Source of the DNA: Anaerolineae bacterium
Lineage (GTDB): Bacteria; Chloroflexota; Anaerolineae; B4-G1; DUEL01
NCBI GenBank assembly: GCA_016931695.1
Contig: JAFGEI010000217.1
Location: 30,248-94,247 of the forward strand
Direction: 5' to 3'
DNA: 64,000 nt
Part shown: piece by piece, positions 36,499 to 46,236 of the stretch
Layout: every line of letters begins with the position of its first letter
Numbering within the stretch: the stretch's first letter is position 1
Translations under genes and position numbers: made by a program
Notes under the pieces: model-generated
Seen by the model: the letters and a program-made list of their open reading frames with translations, nothing else
Told to the model about the DNA's origin: nothing
Databases searched by the model: none

Positions 36499-37752
36499 AT
36501 GGGAGAAACGTTTGCTGAGAAACTCCTGGCCCGCAAAGCCGGGCTGGCCGGCGTGGTTCCGGGACAGATCGTCGTCGTACAGCCCGACAAGCTGCTGACC
36601 CACGACAACACGGCGGCGATCTCGAAAAAGTTTTACCAGATCGGGGTCGAGCGAGTTGCCAACCCGCGCATCAACGTCATCGTGCTCGACCACGTCACGC
36701 CGGCAGCGGACGAAAAGTATGCCACCAACCACCAGGTCATCCGTCAGTTCGCCGCCGAGCAGGGCATCGAGGCCTTTTACGACGTGGGGGAGGGCATCTG
36801 CCACCAGGTGCTGCCCGAGAAGGGGCACGCCTGGCCTGGCGCGCTGATTGTCGGTTCCGACTCCCACACGCCGACCCACGGCGCCTTTGGCGCCTTTGCC
36901 GCCGGCATCGGCCGCACCGAGGCGGCGGCAGTGATGGCGACGGGTAACATCTGGCTGCGGGTGCCGCACAGCTTTCGCATCGTCATTCGCGGCGCCATGC
37001 CGCCGCGGGTGACGCCCAAGGACCTGGCTCTCCACATCATCGGCGACCTGCGCGCCGACGGGGCCGACTACCGCTCGGTCGAGTTCGCCGGCGAGACGGT
37101 CCGCGACATGAGCGTCGCCGGACGCATGGTGCTGACCAACATGGTCGCCGAGATGGGCGGCAAGAACGGCGTGATCGAGCCGGACGACAAAACCCGCGCC
37201 TGGCTGCAGGGCCGCGTGACCCACGAGTACGAGGAGATCCACGCCGACCCCGACGCCAGCTACGAGCGGGTGATCGAGTACAACGTGAGCGGCCTGGCGC
37301 CCCAGGTGGCCAAGCCCCATACCGTCGACAACGTGGTGCCGGTGACCGAGACGGCTGGCATCCCCATCGACCAGGCCCTGATCGGTACCTGCACCAACGG
37401 GCGGGTGGAGGACCTGGCAGCAGCGGCCGAGATCCTGCGCGGGCGGCACATCGCCCCTGGCGTGCGGCTGCTGGTGCTGCCCGCCTCGCGCGAGGTGTTG
37501 CTGCAGGCAGTAGAACAGGGCCTGGTCAGCGACCTGGTCGCCGCCGGCGCGACGCTGCTCAATCCCGGCTGCGGCCCCTGCCTGGGCGCCCACCAGGGCT
37601 GTATGGCCCCCGGCGAGACGACCATCTCGACCGCCAACCGCAATTTCAAGGGCCGCATGGGCGCCAAGGAAGCCTTTATCTACCTCGCCAGCCCGGCCAC
37701 GGTAGCCGCCTCGGCCCTGACCGGCGCCATCACCGATCCGAGGGAGGTGTAA
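36499..37752 (+). CDS. aconitase superfamily dehydratase large subunit 2
   Basis: LIVGSDSHTPTHGAFGAFAAGIGRTEAAAVMATG; GTCTNGRVEDL; NPGCGPCLGAHQG; STANRNFKGRMG. Confidence 0.92.
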   Translation: MGETFAEKLLARKAGLAGVVPGQIVVVQPDKLLTHDNTAAISKKFYQIGVERVANPRINVIVLDHVTPAADEKYATNHQVIRQFAAEQGIEAFYDVGEGICHQVLPEKGHAWPGALIVGSDSHTPTHGAFGAFAAGIGRTEAAAVMATGNIWLRVPHSFRIVIRGAMPPRVTPKDLALHIIGDLRADGADYRSVEFAGETVRDMSVAGRMVLTNMVAEMGGKNGVIEPDDKTRAWLQGRVTHEYEEIHADPDASYERVIEYNVSGLAPQVAKPHTVDNVVPVTETAGIPIDQALIGTCTNGRVEDLAAAAEILRGRHIAPGVRLLVLPASREVLLQAVEQGLVSDLVAAGATLLNPGCGPCLGAHQGCMAPGETTISTANRNFKGRMGAKEAFIYLASPATVAASALTGAITDPREV

Positions 37753-37753
37753 C

Positions 37754-38251
37754 ATGCAGAGCAAGATCACGGGCCGCGTCTGGAAGTATGGCGATGACGT
37801 CAACACCGACGTCATCTTTCCCGGCAAGTATACCTACTCTGTCTCTGACCCACAAGAGATGGCCCGGCACGCCCTGGAGGACCTGGACCCGACCTTTGTC
37901 GCTAACGTGCAGCCGGGCGACGTCATCGTGGCTGGCAAGAACTGGGGCTGCGGCTCCTCCCGCGAGCAAGCAGTGACCTGCCTCAAGGAAATTGGGGTCG
38001 GCGCCATCGTCGCCCGCAGCTTTGCCCGCATCTATTTCCGCAACTGCATCAACCAAGCCCTGCCCATCGCCGCCTGCGACGCGGTGGACGGGGTCGAAAC
38101 GGGCGAAGAGGTCACCATCGACTTTGCCGCGGGCACGGTGACGACGCCGCGCGGCACCTACACCTTCCCGCCCCTGGCGCCCGAGGTGATGGAGATTTTG
38201 GAGACGGGGGGATTGATCCCCTACGTGCAAAAGCAGTTGGGGGTGAAATAG
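37754..38251 (+). CDS. aconitase superfamily dehydratase small subunit 2
   Basis: DDVNTDVIFPGKYTYSVSDPQEMARHAL; GDVIVAGKNWGCGSSREQAVTCLKEIGVGAIVARSFARIYFRNCINQALP. Confidence 0.92.
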   Translation: MQSKITGRVWKYGDDVNTDVIFPGKYTYSVSDPQEMARHALEDLDPTFVANVQPGDVIVAGKNWGCGSSREQAVTCLKEIGVGAIVARSFARIYFRNCINQALPIAACDAVDGVETGEEVTIDFAAGTVTTPRGTYTFPPLAPEVMEILETGGLIPYVQKQLGVK

Positions 38252-38300
38252 CCGGTTGGCTGGTAAAATTCTCTTCGCTGCTCAATGATACGAACCAACC

Positions 38301-38438
38301 TGTCATTCTGAGCAGCCTGCCCCGGGCGTAGCCGAGGGGAGCGAAGAATCTCCACGTTGGCTATCAGAGAGATTCTTTGCCACTTTGGCCCCTACGTCCC
38401 CGTCCGGGGACTTTGGGACCTCCGTTCCTCAGAATGAA
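38301..38438. repeat. dispersed repeat, family 2 (TGTCATTCTGAG...CTCAGAATGA)
   Basis: tgtcattctgagcag...gcgaagaatctcc...gagattctttgcc...cctcagaatga; second copy at 62159-62311. Confidence 0.7.
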
Positions 38439-38481
38439 AGGCAAAGAATTTGCCAGTCAGTCAAGGCAATACGGTGAATTG

Positions 38482-39891
38482 ATGAAAACCGTACTTTGGT
38501 GGATCCGCCGCGACCTGCGGCTGGCCGATAACCAGGCCCTCGCCGCCGCGCTGAACGCGGCCGAGCGGGTGGTCCCGGTCTTTGTCCTCGACCCGGCCCT
38601 CCTCGCATCGGAGCGGGTTGGGCCGCTGCGCGTCGCCTTCCTGCTGGAGGGGCTGCGCCGCCTGGACAGCGACCTGCGCCAGCGGGGCAGCCGCCTCGTC
38701 CTGCGGCGGGGCGACCCGGCGGCGGAGTTGTCTGCTGTGGCGGCCGAGACCGGCGCCGGGGCGATCTTGGCCGAGGAGGATTTCACCCCCTACGCCCGGC
38801 AGCGGGACAGTCGCGTCCCGTCGCTGCAGTTGGTCGGCGGACGGCTGGTCCACCCCCCGGGCAGCGTGCGCAAGGCGGACGGCACTCCCTACGTCGTCTA
38901 TACCCCTTTCAGCCGCACGTGGAAGGGACTGCCTCAACCGGGGGCGGCAATGCCCGCCCCTGCCCACGTCCCCACAGCGCCACAGGTAGCATCCCTGCCG
39001 GTTCCCGACCAACCGGAACGGCCTCCCGCTATACCGTTCCCCTCAGGTGAGACAGAGGCTCAGCGCCGCCTGGCGGCCTTTGTCACCGGCGACGATGCCC
39101 CCGTCTACCGCTACGCCCAAACGCGCGACCGCGTCGACCTGGACGGCACTTCGCAGCTCTCCCCTTACCTGCACCTGGGGATGATCTCTTCTCGCCAGGC
39201 CGTCGCCGCGGCGTTGGACGCCATTGCCGCCGCCCCCAACGCCGCCGCCCGCGAGGGAGCCGAGACCTGGCTGAACGAGTTGATCTGGCGCGAGTTCTAT
39301 GTCCACATCCTCTACCACTTTCCCCACGTGCTGGAGCAGAGCTTTCGTGCCAACCTGCAAGAGATTCGCTGGCAGGACGATGCGTCATCCTTTGCCGCCT
39401 GGCGCGACGGTTGCACCGGTTATCCCATCGTCGACGCGGCAATGCGCCAGTTGGCCCAGACCGGCTGGATGCACAACCGGGCGCGCATGGTCGCCGCCTC
39501 CTTCCTGATCAAGGACCTGCTGATCGACTGGCGGTGGGGCGAGCGGTATTTCATGCAGACGCTGATCGACGGCGACAGCGCCGCCAACAACGGCGGCTGG
39601 CAGTGGACCGCTGGCACCGGCACCGACGCCGCACCCTACTTTCGCGTCTTTCACCCCGTCGCCCAGGGCAGGAAACACGACCCCCAGGGAACCTACGTCC
39701 GCCGCTGGCTGCCGGAACTGGGCCGCGTGCCGGAGCGCTTTGTCCACCAGCCGTGGAAGATGCCCGACGATGTGCAGCAAGCTGCCGGATGCGTGATCGG
39801 ACGGGATTACCCTGCGCCGATCGTCGATCACGCCTGGGCCCGAGAGCGGGCCCTGGACGCCTACCGGCACGCCCGGAGGAACCTGGCATGA
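38482..39891 (+). CDS. phrB: deoxyribodipyrimidine photolyase / cryptochrome family
   Basis: [114 protein letters not shown]. Confidence 0.95.
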   Translation: MKTVLWWIRRDLRLADNQALAAALNAAERVVPVFVLDPALLASERVGPLRVAFLLEGLRRLDSDLRQRGSRLVLRRGDPAAELSAVAAETGAGAILAEEDFTPYARQRDSRVPSLQLVGGRLVHPPGSVRKADGTPYVVYTPFSRTWKGLPQPGAAMPAPAHVPTAPQVASLPVPDQPERPPAIPFPSGETEAQRRLAAFVTGDDAPVYRYAQTRDRVDLDGTSQLSPYLHLGMISSRQAVAAALDAIAAAPNAAAREGAETWLNELIWREFYVHILYHFPHVLEQSFRANLQEIRWQDDASSFAAWRDGCTGYPIVDAAMRQLAQTGWMHNRARMVAASFLIKDLLIDWRWGERYFMQTLIDGDSAANNGGWQWTAGTGTDAAPYFRVFHPVAQGRKHDPQGTYVRRWLPELGRVPERFVHQPWKMPDDVQQAAGCVIGRDYPAPIVDHAWARERALDAYRHARRNLA

Positions 39892-42800
39892 CGTCCCTCC
39901 CGCTCCTCGCCGCCTACCTGCCCATCGACCGGCGTTTTTCGCTGCTCAGCGGGGAACCGATCCCGCAGCAGGACGAGGGAGCGGTGCTGGTCGCCGACGT
40001 GCGCGGTTTCACCGCCCTGGGCGAGAGCCTGGCCCAGCACCTGGGTCCCTGGGAGGGGGCGGAGGAGCTAAACCGGCGGGTCAGTGACTGTTTCGCCGAC
40101 CTGATCACTGCCGTCCACACCTTCCACGGCTCGGTCATCCGTTTCTCCGGCGACGCCCTGCTGGCTTTCTTCTCCGGCGGGAAAGCGGCGCGTCGGCGCG
40201 CCACCGCAGCAGCGCAGGCCGTTCAATCCGCCGCGCGCCACAACCACCCCGCCATCAGCCTGCGGGTGGGCGTGGGCGCCGGTGCCGTCCACCGCCGCCT
40301 GGTGGGCGATCCGGCCTACGGCCTGTACGACCTGGTCAGCGGCCCGGCCCTGAACGCGGCCCTGGTGGCGATGAAGCAGGCGCTGCCGGGCGGCATCAGC
40401 GGCGACCTGGCCGCCCAGCCGGCAGAGCCCTGGCCCTGGCCCGCCCAGGCGTGGGATGACCTGCCAGAGGCCAGCCTGCTGCCGTGGATTCCCCCCGCCA
40501 TCTATGCCCGGCTGGTGGAAGGAACAGCAGCCTTTGTGGCCGAGCTGCGCCAGGTCGTACCCATCTTTGTCCAGGCCGGGTGCTCGGAGGCGGATTTGGC
40601 CGATTACGTGCCGCGGGTCCAGGCGGTGCTCGCGCCCTACGAAGTCAGCCTCAACGGGGTGGACATCCTGGACAAGGGGCCGGTGCTGGTCGCATGTCTC
40701 GGCGCGCCGCTGGCGCGGGGCGACGATCCACTGCGCGCGGTCGGTGCGGCCCTCTCCCTCGCCGACGCCGGGCAGGCATGGGAGCGCCCCATCCCACAGC
40801 GAATCGGCATCAGCATGGGACCGATGTACGCGGGAATGGTCGGCAGCCCAGCCCGCCTCGCCTACACCCTCTACGGCGACGAGATGAACGTAGCGGCGCG
40901 GCTGATGGAGTCGGCCGCGCCGGGAGAGGTGCGGGTGCACGCCGGCCTGCGCCGCCTGACAGAGCGCTGGTACGATTACACCCCGCTGGGCGCAGTGACG
41001 GTCAAGGGACGGCGGGAACCGGTCCCCGTCGCCCGGCTGGAAGGGCAGCGGCAGTCGCCCGGCGGGCTGTCCAAGGGGCCGCTGGTCGGCCGGCAGCGGG
41101 AGTTGGCCCGCCTCGAGACGGCGATAGACGCCGCCTGGTCGGGCCGGAACCGCGTCGTCGTGCTGAGCGGCGAAGCCGGCATCGGCAAGAGCCGGCTGGC
41201 GGAATTCCTCGTGCAGCGGTGGCGCGAGCGCGGCGGAAGCGCCGCGGCCGGACAGGCGCAGGCTGCCGCCCAGCAGCAAGCCTATGCGGCCTGGACGGAG
41301 CTGCTGGGGCGGTTCTTCCACCTGCAAGGCGACGATCAGGACCGGCAGCGCCTGGCAGAGCACGTTGCAGCCGCAGAACCGGCGCTGCTGCCCCGCCTGC
41401 CGCTCTTGGGCGACGTGCTGGGCCTGTCCATCCCTGACAACGACCTCACCCGCGACATCGACGCCCGGCTGCGCCAGGCCAGCACCCAGGCGCTCGTCGT
41501 CGACCTGCTGCGTGCCCGCGGCGAGCCGACCCTGCTGCTGATCGAAGACGCGCAGTGGCTGGACGGGCCGTCCTGGGAGCTCATCCTCGCCGCCGCCCGC
41601 GGCCTTGCCGACAGGCCAGCCCTGCTCTGCCTGACCAGCCGCCCCATCGAACCGCCGCCCATGGCCCTGAACCAACTGCTGGCGCTGCCGCACAGCGAGC
41701 GGATCGCCCTGGGCGAGTTCTCCCCTGCAGAGGCGGTCGACCTGGCCCGCGCCCGCCTGGGAGTTTCATCCCTGCCGCCGGAACTGGCCGAGTTCCTCCA
41801 ATCCCGCGGACAGGGGAACCCCTTTTTCATCGAAGAACTGTTGCACGATCTGCAGGAGGAGGGATTTATCGCCCACGAGGACGGGCAGGTCAGCATGGCC
41901 CGCTCCCTGGACCAGGCCGATCCGCCCGACAACGTCCACGCCGTCATCCTGGCCCGCGTCGACCGGCTGGACGAGCCCGCCCGCTTGACACTCAAGGTGG
42001 CATCGGTCATCGGGCGCAGTTTTGCCTATTCAATCCTGCGCCAGGTCCACCCCGTCCAGGCCCGGCAGGATGCCGACTTGCTGGCGCAACTCGACCACCT
42101 CCAGATCGTCGACATCGTCCTCACCGAGACGCCGACCCCCGAACCGACCTATATCTTTAAGCACGCCATCACCCACGACGTCACTTACGGCACGCTTCTT
42201 TTTTCCCAGCGGCGGGAATTGCACGAGCAGATCGCCCGTTTCTACGAGGAACGTTACCGCGGCCGCCTGGAACCCTACTTTGCCCTGCTGGCCTACCATT
42301 ACAGCCGCAGCGGCAACGAGGAACGCCAGGTCGATTACTGCCTGCAGGCCGGGCAGGAAGCAGCCCGGCGATTTGCCAACGTGGAAGCGATCGCCTTCTA
42401 CAGCCAGGCCCTGGAGGTGCTGGAACGCCGGGCTGCTGTCCTAGAGGGAGCGCCGCTGCAGGACAACCGCCAGCGTCGTTGGGAGCTGCTGGTACGCCGC
42501 GAGGCACTGCTGAACCGCACCGGGCAGCGGGATGCGCAGCGCAGAGACGTCGACGCACTGGGAATTCTGGCCTGCGAGATGGGACAGCCAACACTCTTGC
42601 TCCAGGCCCTGTACCGCCGGGCCCACTTTTTGTACCTGGTCAACGACTATGAACAGAGCCTGTACGCCCTGGAAGAGTTAATGGACGCCGCCAAAGCGGC
42701 CGGCGACTTGTCGATCGAGGGCAAAGCACTGCATATCATGGGCCAGATTGCCTACTACCGGGGATACTGCCAGGAAGCGCTCGAGTACTACCACCAAGCC

Positions 42801-43658
42801 CTTGATCTGTTCCAGGCCGCCGAAGCCAGGAACGAAATGCCGCCACTGCTGAATTCCCTCGGCCTGGCGCACTACAGCCTGGCCGCGTACGACCAGGCGC
42901 TGCCCTATTACGAGCAGGCGATGGAGGTTTACCGCCAGACCAGGAATTACGACGGCGAGGTCCAGGCGCGGGGCAACATCGGCCTGGTCTATTGGGACTG
43001 CGGCCAGTACGACCTGGCGCTGGAGCAGTTCCGGCACATCCTCTCCCTGGCGCAGCAGATGGGCAACCGCCGCCACGAAGCTTATACGCTGCACAACATC
43101 GGCGACCTCTACCGCTACCTGGGCCAGCACGATCAGGCCATCGACTACCTGCAGCGGGCCCTTCACCTCTGCCAAGAGATCGACTCTTCATCGCTGAGAG
43201 GGGAATGCCTGAACAACCTCGGGCGGGTCTATTTGGAGCAGGGGCAGTTTGCGCAGGCACAATCCCACCTGGAGCAGGCACTGCGAATCCGCCAGCAGTT
43301 GGACGAGACCGGCAGCATGGTCCTCGACCGCTCGTTCCTGGCCCGGGCGGTCCTGGAACAGGGCAACCTGCAGGAGGCGCTGGCCCACTCGCGCCGGGCG
43401 ATGGAACTGCTGCAAGGGGATGACGTGGCGGTGGATTGGGAGCACCAGGTCCACTTTAACCATTACCGGGTCTGCCGCGCCTCCAGCCTGCCAGAAGAAG
43501 CCAGCGCAGCCCTGGAGCGCGCCTATCGAACGATGCAGGCGCTGACGGAAAAGATGAGCGAGGAAGGACGCCGCTCATTCCTGGGGGGAGTATGGATCAA
43601 TCGGGAAATTACAATGGCCTGGAAAGCCAACGCGAATCGCACGAATAAACACGAATGA
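39888..43658 (+). CDS. tandem class III cyclase domains + AAA ATPase + TPR protein (soluble-adenylyl-cyclase-like)
   Basis: CHD1 [12 protein letters not shown]...[14 protein letters not shown]2 [34 protein letters not shown]; Walker [16 protein letters not shown]; multiple C-terminal TPRs. ATGA overlap with phrB. Confidence 0.9.
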   Translation: MTSLPLLAAYLPIDRRFSLLSGEPIPQQDEGAVLVADVRGFTALGESLAQHLGPWEGAEELNRRVSDCFADLITAVHTFHGSVIRFSGDALLAFFSGGKAARRRATAAAQAVQSAARHNHPAISLRVGVGAGAVHRRLVGDPAYGLYDLVSGPALNAALVAMKQALPGGISGDLAAQPAEPWPWPAQAWDDLPEASLLPWIPPAIYARLVEGTAAFVAELRQVVPIFVQAGCSEADLADYVPRVQAVLAPYEVSLNGVDILDKGPVLVACLGAPLARGDDPLRAVGAALSLADAGQAWERPIPQRIGISMGPMYAGMVGSPARLAYTLYGDEMNVAARLMESAAPGEVRVHAGLRRLTERWYDYTPLGAVTVKGRREPVPVARLEGQRQSPGGLSKGPLVGRQRELARLETAIDAAWSGRNRVVVLSGEAGIGKSRLAEFLVQRWRERGGSAAAGQAQAAAQQQAYAAWTELLGRFFHLQGDDQDRQRLAEHVAAAEPALLPRLPLLGDVLGLSIPDNDLTRDIDARLRQASTQALVVDLLRARGEPTLLLIEDAQWLDGPSWELILAAARGLADRPALLCLTSRPIEPPPMALNQLLALPHSERIALGEFSPAEAVDLARARLGVSSLPPELAEFLQSRGQGNPFFIEELLHDLQEEGFIAHEDGQVSMARSLDQADPPDNVHAVILARVDRLDEPARLTLKVASVIGRSFAYSILRQVHPVQARQDADLLAQLDHLQIVDIVLTETPTPEPTYIFKHAITHDVTYGTLLFSQRRELHEQIARFYEERYRGRLEPYFALLAYHYSRSGNEERQVDYCLQAGQEAARRFANVEAIAFYSQALEVLERRAAVLEGAPLQDNRQRRWELLVRREALLNRTGQRDAQRRDVDALGILACEMGQPTLLLQALYRRAHFLYLVNDYEQSLYALEELMDAAKAAGDLSIEGKALHIMGQIAYYRGYCQEALEYYHQALDLFQAAEARNEMPPLLNSLGLAHYSLAAYDQALPYYEQAMEVYRQTRNYDGEVQARGNIGLVYWDCGQYDLALEQFRHILSLAQQMGNRRHEAYTLHNIGDLYRYLGQHDQAIDYLQRALHLCQEIDSSSLRGECLNNLGRVYLEQGQFAQAQSHLEQALRIRQQLDETGSMVLDRSFLARAVLEQGNLQEALAHSRRAMELLQGDDVAVDWEHQVHFNHYRVCRASSLPEEASAALERAYRTMQALTEKMSEEGRRSFLGGVWINREITMAWKANANRTNKHE

Positions 43659-43754
43659 AAACGAATGGAGTCACGAATGGCATCGATGATACGAACAAGA
43701 TGAACACCGACTTTGGATTCTAGACCTCAGACTATACATCATAAGGAGAAAAAT

Positions 43755-44873
43755 ATGCCCAAGTATCGAATCGCTTGGATGCCCGGAGATGGCATCGGCA
43801 ACGACGTGATGGACGCCGCCAGGATCGTCCTCGACAAGATCGCCATCGACGCCGAGTACGTCCCGGCCGACATCGGCTGGGAGTTTTGGCGTACAGAGGG
43901 GGAACCCTTGCCGCAGCGCACCATCGACATCCTCAACAGCTGCGACTGTGCCCTCTTTGCCGCCATCACCTCCAAGCCGAAGGAAGAAGCCGAGGCCGAC
44001 CTGGTCCCCGAGCTGCAAGGCAAGGGCCTCGTCTACCGCAGCCCCATCGTGCGGCTGCGGCAGATGTTTGACCTGTACATCAACCTGCGCCCCTGCAAGG
44101 CGTTCAAGGGCAATCCGCTCAACCTGCAGGACGGGATCGACATGGTCGTCTTTCGCGAGAATACCCAGGGGCTCTACGCCGGGGTCGAATTTCATCCCCT
44201 GCCGGCCGAGGTGCGGTCGGTGTTGGAAGCCCACAGCCCTCGCATGGCGGCCTTTGAGGGCGTTCCCTCGGAGGACATTGCCCTCTCCACGCGCATCTTT
44301 ACCCGCGCCGGCTGCCAGCGCATCGTGCGCGCCGCCTTTGAGTACGCCGACAAGTTTGGCTACCCCACCGTCACCTTGGTGGAAAAGCCAAACGTCATCC
44401 GCGAGACCTCCGGCCTGATGGTGCGCGAAGCGCGCAAGATCGCCAAAGAGTATCCGCGCATCGAGCTGTGGGAGACCAACGTCGACGCCATGGTGATGTG
44501 GATGGTCAAAAACCCGCAGAATTACGGCGTGATGGTGGCGAGCAACATGTTCGGCGACATTGTCTCCGACCTGGCAGCGCAGCTGGTCGGGGGGCTGGGC
44601 TTTGCCGCCAGCGGCAACATTGGCGACAAGTTTGCCGTCTTTGAACCGACCCACGGCTCGGCGCCCAAGTACGCCGGGCAGTACGTCGCCAACCCCACGG
44701 CAATGTTACTGGCGGTCAAGCTGATGCTCGATTGGCTGGGCGAGACCGAGACCGCGCAGGCGTTGGAGCAAGCTGTCGCCGCCGTGATCGAGGAAGGCCG
44801 GGTCCGCACCTACGACCTGGGCGGCCAAGACGGCACCCTCGACGTCGCGCGGGCGGTGGCGGAGCGTTTGTAA
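43755..44873 (+). CDS. NAD(P)-dependent isocitrate/isopropylmalate-type beta-decarboxylating dehydrogenase
   Basis: [104 protein letters not shown]. Confidence 0.9.
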   Translation: MPKYRIAWMPGDGIGNDVMDAARIVLDKIAIDAEYVPADIGWEFWRTEGEPLPQRTIDILNSCDCALFAAITSKPKEEAEADLVPELQGKGLVYRSPIVRLRQMFDLYINLRPCKAFKGNPLNLQDGIDMVVFRENTQGLYAGVEFHPLPAEVRSVLEAHSPRMAAFEGVPSEDIALSTRIFTRAGCQRIVRAAFEYADKFGYPTVTLVEKPNVIRETSGLMVREARKIAKEYPRIELWETNVDAMVMWMVKNPQNYGVMVASNMFGDIVSDLAAQLVGGLGFAASGNIGDKFAVFEPTHGSAPKYAGQYVANPTAMLLAVKLMLDWLGETETAQALEQAVAAVIEEGRVRTYDLGGQDGTLDVARAVAERL

Positions 44874-44976
44874 ACTAGAGAGGCAAGCCGCTGGCTCGCC
44901 CCTGCTTGTGGAACAACCGCCACGGCCCGCCGGGCCGCCGCAAAAGGAAGAAAATGGGGGCGCAGCCCTCTCCCCA

Positions 44977-45014
44977 CCCCTGCCCCTCTCCTGCCGAGCG
45001 GGAGAGGGGCAGGG
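44977..45014. terminator. bidirectional terminator-like hairpin between convergent genes
   Basis: CCCTGCCCCTCTCC ... GGAGAGGGGCAGGG 14-bp stem between the plus-strand gene ending 44873 and the minus-strand gene ending 45108. Confidence 0.55.
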
Positions 45015-45107
45015 ACTTGTGCCCTAAAAACGCCGGGCCGAGTTAGCCAAGCCCTGCGGGCTTGTTTGGAGTCCCACGGTTCGCGCCAGGCCCCCCTACC
45101 CCGCGCC

Positions 45108-46235
45108 TCACCCGGCGGGGGCACCGGAGGCCACTGGCAGGCGGATGGTAAAGGTGCTGCCCTCCCCCACTTTGCTCTGCACCGTGATCTCTCCCCCGTG
45201 CATCCGGATCAGCTCCTGGGCAATGGCCAGTCCCAGGCCTGTTCCCTGCTGCTCCATCTTTTCCCGGCCGATCTGCTGAAACCGCTCGAACAGGCGCCGC
45301 ATCTCCTCGGCCGGGATTCCAACTCCCTGGTCTGAAACAGCGACCTCTACCCAGCCCTCCACGCTCGAGACCTGCACCGTGACCTGTTTTTCCTCGCCGC
45401 AGGAGAACTTGATCCCATTATCGATCAGCCGGGTGAGGGAATCGACAAAAAAGAACTCGTGAAAGCGAATGGGGGGCAGGCTCTCGCTCAACTCTTCTAG
45501 CGTCAACGTCACGCCGGCTGCGGCCGCTCGCGGCTGGCATTGACGGACGCTGCGCCGCACGACCGCATACAAGTTGGTGCGAACGCTGCCCAGCATGCGG
45601 TACTCCTCGACCGCCTGGCCAGTATCGAGCCGCACCAGGAGAATCAGGTCGTTGACCAGGCGGGCCAACCGATCCGCCCCCTTGCGAATTCCGCGCAGGA
45701 AATTCTCCAGGGCATCCGGAGAAAGCGTGGTGACGTCCTCCAGCGCCAGCTCGGTGTAGCCAAGGACGTAGGTGAGCGGCGTACGCAGCTCGTGCCCCAA
45801 AACGGTAACGATCTGCTGCTTCAGATCTTCGAGCTCGACCGCGGTTGCCGCCCGAATCTCCCGCGCCCGTCCCAACCGCGCCTGCACTGCCACGACCAAT
45901 TCCTGCGGATCAAAAGGCTTGGTGATGTAATCCTCCGCACCCAGCCCTTTTCCCCGGATCACGTCCTTCTGCTCCGCCTTGGCGGTCAAAAAGATAAAGG
46001 GGATCAACACCCAGCGCGGGTGTTTCCGGACCGCCTCGTAGAAAGCATAGCCGTCCATGCGCGGCATCATAATGTCCGCGACAATCAAGTCGGGACAGGT
46101 CTCTTCCATCACCTGGAGCGCCTCCACGCCATCGGAGGCGGTGAGAACGATATAGCCTTCCCGCTTTAGGATATCGCGAATCGCCATCAACAGGGGTCGA
46201 TGATCCTCCACAACCAGGATGCGCTGTTCTACCAT
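45108..46235 (-). CDS. response regulator-histidine kinase hybrid (REC-HisKA-HATPase)
   Basis: MVEQRILVVEDHRPLLMAIRDILKREGYIVLTASDGVEALQVMEETCPDLIVADIMMPRMDG; LGHELRTPLTYVLGYTELALED; DQGVGIPAEEMRRLFERFQQ; GTGLGLAIAQELIRMHGG. Confidence 0.93.
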   Translation of the reverse strand: MVEQRILVVEDHRPLLMAIRDILKREGYIVLTASDGVEALQVMEETCPDLIVADIMMPRMDGYAFYEAVRKHPRWVLIPFIFLTAKAEQKDVIRGKGLGAEDYITKPFDPQELVVAVQARLGRAREIRAATAVELEDLKQQIVTVLGHELRTPLTYVLGYTELALEDVTTLSPDALENFLRGIRKGADRLARLVNDLILLVRLDTGQAVEEYRMLGSVRTNLYAVVRRSVRQCQPRAAAAGVTLTLEELSESLPPIRFHEFFFVDSLTRLIDNGIKFSCGEEKQVTVQVSSVEGWVEVAVSDQGVGIPAEEMRRLFERFQQIGREKMEQQGTGLGLAIAQELIRMHGGEITVQSKVGEGSTFTIRLPVASGAPAG

Positions 46236-46236
46236 A

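Noticed and set aside
39411-39887. N-terminal extension of the 1415-aa ORF overlapping phrB
   Set aside because: Out-of-frame shadow of the photolyase; the true start is the ATGA-overlapping ATG at 39888.
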